From assembly GCF_000423605.1 (NCBI RefSeq), contig NZ_AUIH01000028.1:1-57137 (forward strand): 57,137 bases of DNA. Reading direction: 5' to 3'. Every line of letters begins with the position of its first letter. Position 1 is the first letter of the stretch. This document shows positions 43,197-52,081 of the stretch, one piece after another. The DNA comes from Saccharospirillum impatiens DSM 12546. Its GTDB lineage: Bacteria > Pseudomonadota > Gammaproteobacteria > Pseudomonadales > Natronospirillaceae. Under the pieces are notes generated by a model, which had not been told where the DNA came from, did no database searches, and saw nothing but the letters and a program-made list of their open reading frames with translations. The position numbers and the translations under genes are program-made.

Positions 43197-44213
43197 ATGA
43201 CTAAGCAAACTGAAACAACACAAACCAGCCAGATAGTTAAGCGCGCAGACAGTGCGACTGGACATCGGCCTCGCCCTCTGGCGCTGGCGATCCTGGCCGG
43301 CTCAGCAGCCTTGTTAACAGCCTGTAATCCCGGAGATGGATCAGGTTTTGGCCGCGCCTCTCTGGACATTCAGGCAACGGCACCCAGTTACAGCACCAAC
43401 ACCGTCCGCTCGTTGGCGGTAAGGAATGCGGACGAATCGGTAGTATTGCCAGTTATTGATACTCTTGGCGCCAAATCAGGTGATCTTACCTTGAATAAAG
43501 CCCTTATCGTCATACGCAGCATCGAGCTGGAGCAGGATGATGATCAGAACGACGATGATGATCAGGACGACGATGACGATGACATCAAGTTCGTTGGCCC
43601 TTTTGTTGTAAATCTGCTGACCAATGAAGTTACCCCCAGTCTCCCTGAGCTCAGTTTGCCACAGGGTCGTTACGATGAAGTGGAGATCGAATATGGTCCG
43701 CTGCGCAGTAGTGATCTTGGTGCGGATGGCGAACCGTTAGTGGACCAATTTCCGGACATTGGTGGTTACAGCCTCTATCTTGAGGGGCAGTACACGCCGG
43801 TTAATGGCGTTGCCAATGAAATCGACTTCCAGTTCACCTACGACGATGACGATGATTTCGAACTGTCCGGCTCTGACACCAGCCTGGGATTTGACGTCAA
43901 TGGAGAGGTTGACCTGATTGTCGCTTTTCGAATGGCGCGTTGGTTCCGTTTTGATGATGACGAAACCAATGAAAATGGTGTGAATTTTGAAGATGCACAT
44001 GAGGTAGGAACCAACACTATCTCCCTGGATGACGACGACAGCGCCAACGCCGCTGAAAAAGTGTTTGACGTGATCGAAGAAAACATCGAGGAGTCGGCCG
44101 ACTACGGGGGCGATGACGACGATGACGGCGAACTGGATTCGGATGAAGACGACGACGATGATGACAGTGGCGACGACGACTGGGATGACTGGGACGATGA
44201 TGACGACAGCTGA
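43197..44213 (+). CDS. Acidic lipoprotein with DUF4382-like domain and poly-Asp tail
   Basis: A 338-residue lipoprotein. A long positively charged n-region precedes the lipobox LTAC (Cys at about residue 43). The body resembles DUF4382 proteins (FVVNLLTNEVTPSLPELSLP, GRYDEVEIEYG). An Asp-rich loop interrupts the N-terminal part (EQDDDQNDDDDQ), and the last 40 residues are almost all Asp with two tryptophans. The start at 43197 has AAGGTG six bases upstream; ATG 43125 is unlikely. Divergent from the kinase operon with a 182-base shared promoter region, so probably its target. Confidence 0.8.
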   Translation: MTKQTETTQTSQIVKRADSATGHRPRPLALAILAGSAALLTACNPGDGSGFGRASLDIQATAPSYSTNTVRSLAVRNADESVVLPVIDTLGAKSGDLTLNKALIVIRSIELEQDDDQNDDDDQDDDDDDIKFVGPFVVNLLTNEVTPSLPELSLPQGRYDEVEIEYGPLRSSDLGADGEPLVDQFPDIGGYSLYLEGQYTPVNGVANEIDFQFTYDDDDDFELSGSDTSLGFDVNGEVDLIVAFRMARWFRFDDDETNENGVNFEDAHEVGTNTISLDDDDSANAAEKVFDVIEENIEESADYGGDDDDDGELDSDEDDDDDDSGDDDWDDWDDDDDS

Positions 44214-44246
44214 TCCCGGAACCCCAACCTAACCCGTGTAAGACTT

Positions 44247-44275
44247 TGGCCAGACGCATGTCTGGCCTTTTTTTT
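44247..44275 (+). terminator. Rho-independent terminator after acidic lipoprotein gene
   Basis: GGCCAGAC and GTCTGGCC pair around GCAT, followed by eight Ts. It lies between convergent genes. Confidence 0.93.
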
Positions 44276-44280
44276 ACCGG

Positions 44281-45600
44281 CTAGCGGTTAGTAAGCTTGA
44301 TCTCAATGCGCCGATTGTTCTGAAATGCCTCTTCAGTAAAGGCCGGATCAACGGGGTGGTGTTCACCAAAACCCGCCGCGGCCATTCTGTTTTGGTCGAT
44401 TCCACGTTGCGCCAGATAGCGAACTACGGAAACCGCCCTGGCCGTTGACAGCTCCCAGTTGGAAGGGAAGCGTTCTGTGTTGATCGGGCGCTGGTCGGTA
44501 TGTCCGTCAATACGCAGTATCCAGTTGATGTCGTCTGGAATCTCAGCAGCAATCTCCTCAAAGATATCCGCCAGTTTGTCCAATTCCCTCTGGCCTGCGA
44601 TTCCCAGAGTGGCTGACGCCGACTCAAAAAACAGTTCGGAAGGCAACAGGAAGCGGTCACCCTCAACCCGAATGTTCGGGTTGTTGGCCAATGCCTGACG
44701 CAGACGGCCGAAGAAATCTGACCGATACTGTTCCAGTTCGTTGACGCGTTGAGCCAGAGCGGAATTTAACCGTTCGCCCAGATCAGCCAGCAATACTTCC
44801 TGGTCGGCTGTCAGTTCTTGCTCCAGAGCCAGTGCGGTACTGATTTGGTTAAGCTGGGCCTGCAAGGCATCTATCTGCTGACTCAGTCGGTCTATTTCAG
44901 CCTGAGCCCGTGCCGACAGTCGTTTCTCTTCAACCAGGGCTTCTTCGCCTTCTCCTACAATTGCGACCAGGTCCTCTATGCGCAGTTCCTGCTCGTCTAT
45001 TTCTCTTTGGGCGAGCAGGGTGCGTTCTTCCTCAGTCGCCAGGCGAGCTTCCAGTGCCTGACTGCGATCCCTTAACGAGCCAACCAGCTCGTTTCGGGCG
45101 ACCAGTTCGGTTTCCAACTGATCGACGGTCTCTTCGCTCTGGTTCAGGCGCGTCACCAGCCCGGCGATCTCCTGTTCCAGTTCAGCCCGTAATGCCCGCA
45201 AGGTAACGATATCCTGCTGCAGAGCGGCTTTTTCCCGCAACTGGACCTCGATGGTTTCGCGGTCGGTTTCGATGGTCTCCTCCAGTGCGGCCACCTGTTC
45301 TTCCAAGCCGGCCTGGCGCTGAAGGCTCTGGTTATATTGAGCGCGCAAAGAAACCAGTCGTTGATTCAGTGCTTCATTATTTTCTTCCTGCAGGCGCAGG
45401 GCATTGCTGATTTCAGCAAGGCGAGCGTTCAGCCGGTTGAGCTCAGCATCCCGGTCGGACACCGTTTCAGCCAGAAACACCTGTGCCAGCGTAAAAATCA
45501 GCAACATGAAAATGACCAGTAACAACAGGGCCGACAGTGCGTCGACATAGCCTGGCCAGACATTGACTGTGGATTGAGCGCGTCTGCGACTGCCTAACAT
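44281..45600 (-). CDS. MotB/OmpA-family protein with long coiled coil
   Basis: A 439-residue inner-membrane protein. A single N-terminal transmembrane helix (VDALSALLLLVIFMLLIFTL) starts with Asp20, in the position of the proton-binding Asp of MotB. Residues 45-290 form a nearly unbroken coiled coil, and the C-terminus is an OmpA-like peptidoglycan-binding domain (DGHTDQRPIN, NWELSTARAVSVV, NNRRIEIKL). With the upstream MotA-like protein it should form an ion-driven stator-type complex. The start at 45600 has GGAG upstream. No flagellar or defence genes are adjacent. Confidence 0.88.
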   Translation of the reverse strand: MLGSRRRAQSTVNVWPGYVDALSALLLLVIFMLLIFTLAQVFLAETVSDRDAELNRLNARLAEISNALRLQEENNEALNQRLVSLRAQYNQSLQRQAGLEEQVAALEETIETDRETIEVQLREKAALQQDIVTLRALRAELEQEIAGLVTRLNQSEETVDQLETELVARNELVGSLRDRSQALEARLATEEERTLLAQREIDEQELRIEDLVAIVGEGEEALVEEKRLSARAQAEIDRLSQQIDALQAQLNQISTALALEQELTADQEVLLADLGERLNSALAQRVNELEQYRSDFFGRLRQALANNPNIRVEGDRFLLPSELFFESASATLGIAGQRELDKLADIFEEIAAEIPDDINWILRIDGHTDQRPINTERFPSNWELSTARAVSVVRYLAQRGIDQNRMAAAGFGEHHPVDPAFTEEAFQNNRRIEIKLTNR

Positions 45601-45614
45601 CAGCGGGGCTCCGT

Positions 45615-46448
45615 TCAGTCGTCGTCAGAAAAACCCAGCTTTTCTTTCAGCTGGCGGTTTTCTTCTTCGAGGATCAGGAGTTCTTCGGCCAGTTCTTCAC
45701 GGGCTTTTTGGGTCCGTGGCAGGCCGGGCTCATCGGTAAGATCGCGGGCGTCAATCAGGTTGGTCAGGCCTGTCAGCCATTCTTCGAGGCTGTCGTAAAA
45801 CCGGTTTTGGGCATGGCCTGCCTGAATATCCAGAAACCCAAGTACCAATGACCCACCGAGACCAAGCAGTGAGGAGCTGAACGCCGTACCCATGCCTTCG
45901 AGCGGTCGTAGCAGGCCAGCTTGCAACTCACCAAACACTTGCTCGAAATCCTGATTGCCAATGTCCAGGTTAATAATGACCCGGCCAACCGCTTCAATGG
46001 TACCCAGCAGACCCCAGAACGTGCCCAACAGGCCCAGAAACACCAGCAGGCTAATCATATAGCGGGAAATTTCACGGGATTCATCAAGCCTCGACCGTAT
46101 ACCATCCAGTACGGTGCGCAGCGACATGGCCGAGAGTGTAAAGCGGTCACGCTTGAAGTCGTCACCCAACTGGCGAGCCAGCGGCTTTAACAGACGCGGC
46201 TCCTGCTTGACGGACAGGCCGCTGCGGCCGGTGCGGAACAGGGCGATCCATTGCAATTCAGGTCTTAAAATCAGTACCTGACGGTAGGTCAGGGCGATGC
46301 CGATCAGCAAAACCGCCAGAATCAGGGCGTTGAAGACCCAGTTGGCCATAAAGGCTGATTTGAGAGGTTCATAAATCAGAGCACAGACAGTTGCGACGAT
46401 CAGCAGGTAGACCGTCATCCAGAAAAGGGTATGTTTGGGGTTGCTCAT
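45615..46448 (-). CDS. MotA/TolQ/ExbB-like proton channel subunit
   Basis: A 277-residue protein with four transmembrane segments: about residues 8-28, 37-58, 135-160 (MISLLVFLGLLGTFWGLLGT) and 195-215 (FSSSLLGLGGSLVLGFLDI). The last two match the MotA/TolQ/ExbB core. The C-terminus is a charged helix ending in LEEENRQLKEKLGFSDDD. The start at 46448 is fixed by TAGGAG five bases upstream. The MotB-like gene follows after 14 bases. Much shorter than ZorA of Zorya defence systems. Confidence 0.87.
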   Translation of the reverse strand: MSNPKHTLFWMTVYLLIVATVCALIYEPLKSAFMANWVFNALILAVLLIGIALTYRQVLILRPELQWIALFRTGRSGLSVKQEPRLLKPLARQLGDDFKRDRFTLSAMSLRTVLDGIRSRLDESREISRYMISLLVFLGLLGTFWGLLGTIEAVGRVIINLDIGNQDFEQVFGELQAGLLRPLEGMGTAFSSSLLGLGGSLVLGFLDIQAGHAQNRFYDSLEEWLTGLTNLIDARDLTDEPGLPRTQKAREELAEELLILEEENRQLKEKLGFSDDD

Positions 46449-46854
46449 GAACACTCCTAGATACGACATCAGACGAACGCAAAGTACCTTAGCACACTGT
46501 TCTTAACGTTGTCCTACCGACTTTAATGAAGGGTGCAGGGTTTGAGTTTTAAGGTATCTATAGCCACACTGAGACAGTTAATGCAGGCAGTCACACTGCG
46601 ATACTGTCGCAATATATGGGAGCGGGTACGGGCCGATACGATTTCCTGGCTGCGGAGTAAACCCGACCGCTAGTCTCGGATACAGCGGGATAATTAGGGG
46701 TCAGCTAGGGGTCAGCTAGGGGTCAGCTAGGGGTCAGCTAGGGGTCAGCGCAGTGCTATGGCGTCAAAAAACACTTTAAAGTTCGTTTCTGCGCGGATAA
46801 ACTTGAATATCGAACAAAAAAGAAAATAGCGGCGTTACAAAATCCGGGGTTCCT
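46449..46854. other. Divergent intergenic region between MotA-like gene and glpK
   Basis: 406 bases without a gene. It holds the 11-base tandem array at 46696-46749 and an A-rich stretch before glpK. The promoters of both divergent genes must lie here, but I see no clear consensus boxes. Confidence 0.5.
46696..46749. repeat. 11-bp tandem repeat AGGGGTCAGCT, five copies
   Basis: The unit AGGGGTCAGCT starts at 46696, 46707, 46718, 46729 and 46740; the last copy departs after ten bases. The copies are otherwise identical. The period equals about one turn of DNA, so all copies face the same side of the helix. It lies about 105 bases before glpK. Confidence 0.9.
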
Positions 46855-48339
46855 ATGACAGACTTACTTCTCGCCATTGATCAGGGCACGACCAGTACCC
46901 GTACCATACTCTTCAGTCGGCAGGGCGAGACCCTGGCCAGTGCACAGCAGGAATTCGAACAACACTTTCCAGACGATGGCTGGGTTGAGCACAACCCGGA
47001 CGATATCTGGCGCTCTACGCTCGAGACGCTAACAGAGGTGTTGGCCGGGGCGGCTGATCATGACGGGACAATCCGCGCGCTGGGAATTACCAACCAGCGG
47101 GAAACCACGCTGGTGTGGAATCGCAAGACCGGTGAGGCGCTGTATAACGCCATTGTCTGGCAGGATCGGCGTACAGCACGTTCTTGTGAAGAACTCAGAG
47201 ACCGTAAAACCGAAGGCTGGGTTCATGAGAAAACCGGTCTGTTGCTGGACCCTTACTTCTCGGCATCGAAAGTTGCCTGGATCCTCGACCACGTCAAGGG
47301 TGCCCGGGCTCAGGCTGAAGCCGGTGAACTGTTGTTTGGCACGGTCGATACTTACCTGATCTGGAAAATGACCGGTGGCAAACGACATGTCACCGATGCG
47401 ACCAATGCGTCCCGTACCTTACTGTTCAATATACACACCCAGCAATGGGATTCCGCGTTGCTGGACCTGTTCCGCATTCCAGGATCGATGATGCCGACGG
47501 TGTTGGATTCCGCCGCCGATTTTGGCACGACCGACCCGGATATCGTAGGGGTCGAGCTACCGATTGCCGGTGTTGCTGGAGATCAGCAAGCCGCCTTGTT
47601 TGGCCAGTGTTGTTTCGATCAGGGTATGACCAAGAGCACCTATGGTACGGGCTGTTTCATGGTGATGAATACCGGATCCCAGCCAGTCAGTTCAAAGCAC
47701 CGGTTACTGACCACAGTCGGGTATCGGCTGAACGGTCAGGTGACTTATGCGCTGGAAGGCTCCATTTTTATGGCCGGTGCTACCATGCAGTGGCTGCGGG
47801 ACAAGATGGGCTTTATCAAACACGCGTCCGACAGCGAAGCTATGGCGAAGCAGGTAGGCCCTGACCAGCACGTTTATCTGGTCCCGGCTTTTACCGGGCT
47901 TGGCGCGCCCCACTGGGATCCGGATGCACGTGCCGCTTTGGTCGGCATGACGCGGGATACCGGGATTGAACACATTGTAACGGCGGGGTTGCAGTCTGTC
48001 GGCTATCAGACCGCTGATCTGCTCGGGGCCATGCTCGACGATGGAGCCATCGATGAAGTGGAGCTGCGCATTGATGGCGGAATGGCCGCGAATGATTGGG
48101 CAATGCAGTTTTTATCCAACGTGACCGATTCCAAAGTGACCCGCCCGGTCATCACGGAAACCACAGCGCTCGGCGCGGCTATGCTGGCCGGACTGCAGGT
48201 CGGTGTCTACAAGTCGACCCGCGAATTGTCTGAATTGTGGCAAGCAGACCGAACTTTCGACACGGACATGAAGTCGGATCAACGCAAACGGCTGGTTGCA
48301 GGCTGGCAGCGGGCGGTGAGATCGTCATTGCTGGACTGA
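46855..48339 (+). CDS. glpK: Glycerol kinase
   Basis: A 494-residue FGGY-family kinase making sn-glycerol-3-phosphate from glycerol and ATP. Diagnostic blocks: [16 protein letters not shown] at the N-terminus, [37 protein letters not shown] and [16 protein letters not shown]. Full length. It stands convergent to the activator gene and 2.6 kb from the glycerol ABC transporter it serves. No glpD or glpR is in the window. Confidence 0.97.
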   Translation: MTDLLLAIDQGTTSTRTILFSRQGETLASAQQEFEQHFPDDGWVEHNPDDIWRSTLETLTEVLAGAADHDGTIRALGITNQRETTLVWNRKTGEALYNAIVWQDRRTARSCEELRDRKTEGWVHEKTGLLLDPYFSASKVAWILDHVKGARAQAEAGELLFGTVDTYLIWKMTGGKRHVTDATNASRTLLFNIHTQQWDSALLDLFRIPGSMMPTVLDSAADFGTTDPDIVGVELPIAGVAGDQQAALFGQCCFDQGMTKSTYGTGCFMVMNTGSQPVSSKHRLLTTVGYRLNGQVTYALEGSIFMAGATMQWLRDKMGFIKHASDSEAMAKQVGPDQHVYLVPAFTGLGAPHWDPDARAALVGMTRDTGIEHIVTAGLQSVGYQTADLLGAMLDDGAIDEVELRIDGGMAANDWAMQFLSNVTDSKVTRPVITETTALGAAMLAGLQVGVYKSTRELSELWQADRTFDTDMKSDQRKRLVAGWQRAVRSSLLD

Positions 48340-48345
48340 ACGAGT

Positions 48346-48369
48346 TGACCTGCCAGCGTCGGCGGGTCA
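48346..48369. terminator. Bidirectional hairpin between glpK and activator gene
   Basis: TGACCTGCC pairs with GGCGGGTCA (one G-T) around AGCGTC, in the 27-base gap between convergent genes. The right arm includes the activator's stop codon. Confidence 0.5.
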
Positions 48370-50418
48370 GGTTCGGTATTTGTACACGGTATTGCGGCTG
48401 ACTCCGGCTGCTTTTGCCGTTTTCGAGACGTTGCCGTGGTGCTCTTTCAGCAATCGGGGTATCAACCGTTCCAGAGGCTCAACCTCGGGCGTATTGCCCG
48501 GTTGATGGGGCCTGTCGAGTTCGTCAAAGAAATCGTCGGGCAGGTGCCAGTCTTCCAGCTCCTCTTCATCGGCCATGGCCATGCCTACCTTTAATACATG
48601 CACCAGTTGGCGCATATTGCCGGGCCAGGGGTGTTTGACCAGCATTTTGAGCAAGGCATCCGTTAAGGGCTGAGCCGGCTCTTCGAGGCGTAAGCGTTCG
48701 AACACGTAGCGGATCAGTTCAGCCTTGTCGGCCCGGTCGCGAAGCGATGGCAACTCAATGTTCAGTCCGGAAATCCGGTAATACAGATCCTCTCTGAAGC
48801 GCCCTGCGGTGACCTCGTCTTTAAGTATGCGGTTGGTGGCTGAAATCAGCTTGATGTCTACCGGAAACACCTCGGTTGAGCCCAATGGGGTGACCATTCG
48901 CTCCTGCAACACACGCAGCAGCCGGGACTGAACAGTCAGCGGCATTTCCCCGATTTCATCCAGAAAGAGGGTGCCCCGGTGCGCACGGCGTATCAGGCCG
49001 ATGGAGCCTTTGTTTTGTGCCCCGGTAAAGGCGCCGCGTTCATAGCCAAAGAGTTCCGATTCGACCAGTTCAGAAGGAATGGCTGCGCAATTAACCGCGA
49101 CCAGCATCTCATTCGCCCGGCTGCTGTGGTAGTGGAGACTGCGCACCAGAATTTCCTTCCCGGCACCGGTTTCACCATGAATCAGAATGGGAATGTCCTT
49201 TTCCATGATCTTGTGCGCCTGGCGAACGATACGCCTCACCCTGACGTCACCGTGTTCCAGTTCGGCCAATGGTATGACATTCGGCGGTAACGAACGTTCT
49301 ATTCGCGTTTCCAGCCGCTCATGACCCGTCTCTGGTTCCTGCTGGGCAGGCACAGTGTCATTGGAGATCTCACTTTCCGTGTATGCACTCAAATCAAACG
49401 GAGCCTGAGTGTGGGCATTCACCGTAGCAGATGCTGTAACCGGCGGGGAATAATCGGCCCGGTTGCGAAAATCGGGCACTCGCATCACCGGAGCCAGTGG
49501 CGGTATCACCTTCACATAGATTTGAAACCGACCCATGGCGCGCAGCTTCATGGGTGCATTGGGCGGGTGGTGTTTGATCTCCCGCATCGAGCAATCAAAC
49601 ACCTGATTGATGTTCAGTAAGGCCAGATCCTGAGCCAGAACGACCTCGGCCCGGCGGTTGGCCGATACGATGACGCCATTGTCATCAAGCACCAGAATGC
49701 CAGACCAGTGACTGTCTAGGCTAACCACATTGGTGTTGAAGGTGAGAATGAAGTGGTCTTTCTGAAAAGCCGAATAGATCAGCCGGTTTTCCACGCTCAG
49801 CGACATCAGTTTGACCATGCCCAGTGTATGATCCTGAGGCAGGTAGGCATCGGATGAAATATCCAGGACGCCGACCAGGTCGTTCTTGGTGTCGTAGATT
49901 GGGGAGGCCGAGCCCACCATAAACCGGTTGGCACGCAAATAGTGCTCATCGCGACCCACTTGAATGGCGTGGCCAGTGATCAGTGCGGTGCCAATGGCGT
50001 TGGTGCCCACCCCGACTTCCGTCCACTGATTACCACCCACGAGCCCGTGTTCGGAAGCGGGCCCGAATCGCGATTGCCCCCAAGTATTGAGGACATGCCC
50101 TTGCCGGTCAGCCAGGACAATCATGCACGATGAATTGGTCAGGATGTTTTCGTAGTAGGGCAGAACCTCTTTCTCCGTCGTCTCCAGCAAACTGTGATGC
50201 TGTTCGACCCGGTCTTTGAGTTCTCCTTTTGGAAGCGTGGCAAAATCTGGCTGGCTGCCATGATCCAGACCGTATTGCTCACACCGGTACCACGACTCCT
50301 GAATCACATCTTTGTGATCTTTAGTGTTCGTATCGAGACTCTCATGTCCTGTGAAATCAGGATCTGGCTGTGCGTTTTGTTGTTGTATAGGTGGCTCTGA
50401 ATGTTCGTTTCTGTCCAT
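48367..50418 (-). CDS. Sigma-54-dependent activator, AcoR/DhaR family
   Basis: A 683-residue enhancer-binding protein. The N-terminal third is a GAF-type sensor (TEVGVGTNAIGTALITGHAIQ, SASPIYDTKNDLVGVLDIS), then a PAS-like segment and a low-complexity linker. The AAA+ domain has Walker A GETGAGKE near 415-422 and the sigma-54 contact loop GAFTGA at 462-467; the C-terminal Fis-type helix-turn-helix is VSKTAKAAGVSRNTVYKY. The start at 50418 is preferred to 50505. Divergent from glpSTPQUV, whose promoter is of sigma-54 type, so it most likely activates glycerol uptake. Confidence 0.9.
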   Translation of the reverse strand: MDRNEHSEPPIQQQNAQPDPDFTGHESLDTNTKDHKDVIQESWYRCEQYGLDHGSQPDFATLPKGELKDRVEQHHSLLETTEKEVLPYYENILTNSSCMIVLADRQGHVLNTWGQSRFGPASEHGLVGGNQWTEVGVGTNAIGTALITGHAIQVGRDEHYLRANRFMVGSASPIYDTKNDLVGVLDISSDAYLPQDHTLGMVKLMSLSVENRLIYSAFQKDHFILTFNTNVVSLDSHWSGILVLDDNGVIVSANRRAEVVLAQDLALLNINQVFDCSMREIKHHPPNAPMKLRAMGRFQIYVKVIPPLAPVMRVPDFRNRADYSPPVTASATVNAHTQAPFDLSAYTESEISNDTVPAQQEPETGHERLETRIERSLPPNVIPLAELEHGDVRVRRIVRQAHKIMEKDIPILIHGETGAGKEILVRSLHYHSSRANEMLVAVNCAAIPSELVESELFGYERGAFTGAQNKGSIGLIRRAHRGTLFLDEIGEMPLTVQSRLLRVLQERMVTPLGSTEVFPVDIKLISATNRILKDEVTAGRFREDLYYRISGLNIELPSLRDRADKAELIRYVFERLRLEEPAQPLTDALLKMLVKHPWPGNMRQLVHVLKVGMAMADEEELEDWHLPDDFFDELDRPHQPGNTPEVEPLERLIPRLLKEHHGNVSKTAKAAGVSRNTVYKYRT

Positions 50419-50616
50419 TTCAGCTCTCGTACCGCTGATTTTCTGGGTGGAGCGACAAGCCACGCTGAACATTCTGCATTGGTTTGCGATCAAGTCAACT
50501 GTCAAGCAGTGTTCAGTGGCATCTGTTTGATTGGCCGGGGCAAGAATCTACCGCTTGATTGCAGGCCTGCTCGAATCCGCTCTTGCCCGTTACCCATCGG
50601 GTGATGTTAATCCGAA

Positions 50617-50674
50617 TGTTCACGAAAGTGTTCAAATTGACGGCTGGCTTGAACACTTTGAACAGTTTTGAACA
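50617..50674. promoter_or_regulatory. Cluster of TGTTCA/TGAACA half-sites (candidate activator sites)
   Basis: TGTTCA at 50617 and 50629; TGAACA at 50650, 50659 and 50669. The inner pair is extended as GTGTTCAA ... TTGAACAC. The cluster lies about 110-170 bases before the sigma-54 promoter, the distance expected for an enhancer bound by the divergent activator. Confidence 0.6.
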
Positions 50675-50784
50675 GTTGCGGGTGTGTCGGCAGATTCATT
50701 GAAATTGGCGCTTTTTCCGATGCACCGGGCGGTGAGTCCCGCAGGAAGACGCTGTCGGGAAATATTCGGTAATTTTCGTTTTCG

Positions 50785-50801
50785 TTGGCACGAGTCTTGT
50801 A
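50785..50801 (+). promoter_or_regulatory. Sigma-54 promoter of glpSTPQUV
   Basis: TTGGCACGAGTCTTGTA matches the -24/-12 consensus at every position but one (T for C in the -12 GC), with correct spacing. It lies 190 bases before glpS, next to the gene of a sigma-54 activator. Confidence 0.85.
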
Positions 50802-50926
50802 ATACCCATGTCATAGAGCAAGAGAACCCGGTCTGGGCGCGGCAAGCCAACAGCGCAGTGACCGGTTTTCAGCAAGACACACGGTTGTTGACCGACATAA
50901 AAATAAAAAGCCGATCAGGCTATTCA

Positions 50927-50951
50927 CCCCCGCTCAACCTTTGAGTGGGGG
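50927..50951 (+). repeat. Leader hairpin before glpS
   Basis: CCCCCGCTCA pairs with TGAGTGGGGG (one G-T) around five bases, 40 bases before the glpS start. There is no T-run, so it is probably a leader or stability element. Confidence 0.5.
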
Positions 50952-50990
50952 ATTGCAAGATTAAACAATAACGACAAAAAGGTAAGTGCC

Positions 50991-52079
50991 ATGTCATTGA
51001 CGCTGCAAAATGTGTCACGGGTTGTCGATGGAGAGACCTGGATTTCCGATGTCAATCTGACACTGGAACCAGGCTCCTTCAACGTATTGCTGGGGCGGAC
51101 ACTCTCTGGCAAGACAACGCTGATGCGCCTGATGGCAGGGCTGGACCGCCCTTCCAAAGGTAAGATACTGATGAATGGGGTCGATGTTACGGGCGTACCG
51201 GTGCGTGAACGAAACATCTCTATGGTGTATCAACAGTTCATCAATTATCCCAATTTGTCCGTTTACGAGAACATTGCCTCGCCATTGAGGCTGGCGAAGC
51301 TCGATAAGGGGGCGCTTGATCGGCGTGTTCGTGAAACCGCCGAAATGCTGGGCATTGATTCCATGCTGGACCGGTTGCCGCTGGAATTGTCCGGGGGGCA
51401 GCAACAACGGACCGCCATGGCCCGAGCGCTGGTCAAAGATGCACAAATTGTGCTGTTTGACGAGCCGCTGGTCAATCTCGACTACAAATTACGCGAAGGG
51501 CTGAGAGAAGAGCTGCGCTCTTTGTTTAAGGCCCGTAATTGCATCGCGGTTTATGCGACTACAGAACCTAACGAAGCGCTGGCGCTGGGTGGGAACACAG
51601 CGGTTTTGCATGAGGGGCGTCTGTTGCAAATGGGGCCAACGGCTCAGGTTTACCACAAACCCCGCGACATCATCACCGCAGAGATGTTTTCAGAGCCGCC
51701 AATCAACGTGGTGCCTGGTGAAGTGACCGAGAATGAAGTTACGTTTGATCAGGACGTGCACTTTCAACTCAATAATGATCTGAAAATGCTCAAGCCAGGT
51801 CATTACCAGTTTGGTGTTCGGGCTTCGCACATCGGGCTGGTCCCCCATTCTGACGACGATCTTGAACTACCGGTCAGAGTCGATCTGGCAGAACTGTCGG
51901 GCTCGGAAACCTTTTTGCACGTACGTAACCCGCACTTTGAACTGGTGCTGCATCTGTCCGGCGTTCATGAGTACGACGTTGATCAGGAAATAAAAATCTA
52001 CTTTCCAACACACAAACTCTACGCCTTCGACACCGAGGGACACCTGGTCCATTCACCTGCTCGATTGCTGGAGGCCTGA
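50991..52079 (+). CDS. glpS: Glycerol ABC transporter ATP-binding protein GlpS
   Basis: A 362-residue MalK-type ATPase. Walker A is the unusual but valid GRTLSGKT (35-42); the signature LSGGQ (133-137) is intact and Walker B is VLFDEP. The H-loop is altered: where relatives have THDQ, this has TTEP, so the switch His is replaced by Thr191. The C-terminal 120 residues form the regulatory OB-type domain. AAGGT upstream supports the start. First gene of the six-gene glpSTPQUV operon, equivalent to the Rhizobium glycerol system. GlpT starts 2 bases after its stop. Confidence 0.92.
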   Translation: MSLTLQNVSRVVDGETWISDVNLTLEPGSFNVLLGRTLSGKTTLMRLMAGLDRPSKGKILMNGVDVTGVPVRERNISMVYQQFINYPNLSVYENIASPLRLAKLDKGALDRRVRETAEMLGIDSMLDRLPLELSGGQQQRTAMARALVKDAQIVLFDEPLVNLDYKLREGLREELRSLFKARNCIAVYATTEPNEALALGGNTAVLHEGRLLQMGPTAQVYHKPRDIITAEMFSEPPINVVPGEVTENEVTFDQDVHFQLNNDLKMLKPGHYQFGVRASHIGLVPHSDDDLELPVRVDLAELSGSETFLHVRNPHFELVLHLSGVHEYDVDQEIKIYFPTHKLYAFDTEGHLVHSPARLLEA

Positions 52080-52081
52080 CC

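Noticed and set aside
44281-46448. MotA/MotB-like pair as part of a Zorya defence system
   Set aside because: There is no ZorC, ZorD or ZorE nearby, the MotA-like protein lacks the long cytoplasmic tail of ZorA, and the neighbours are housekeeping or metabolic genes.
46696-46749. Tandem 11-mers as a CRISPR array
   Set aside because: The repeats abut with no spacers and are far too short; no cas genes are present.
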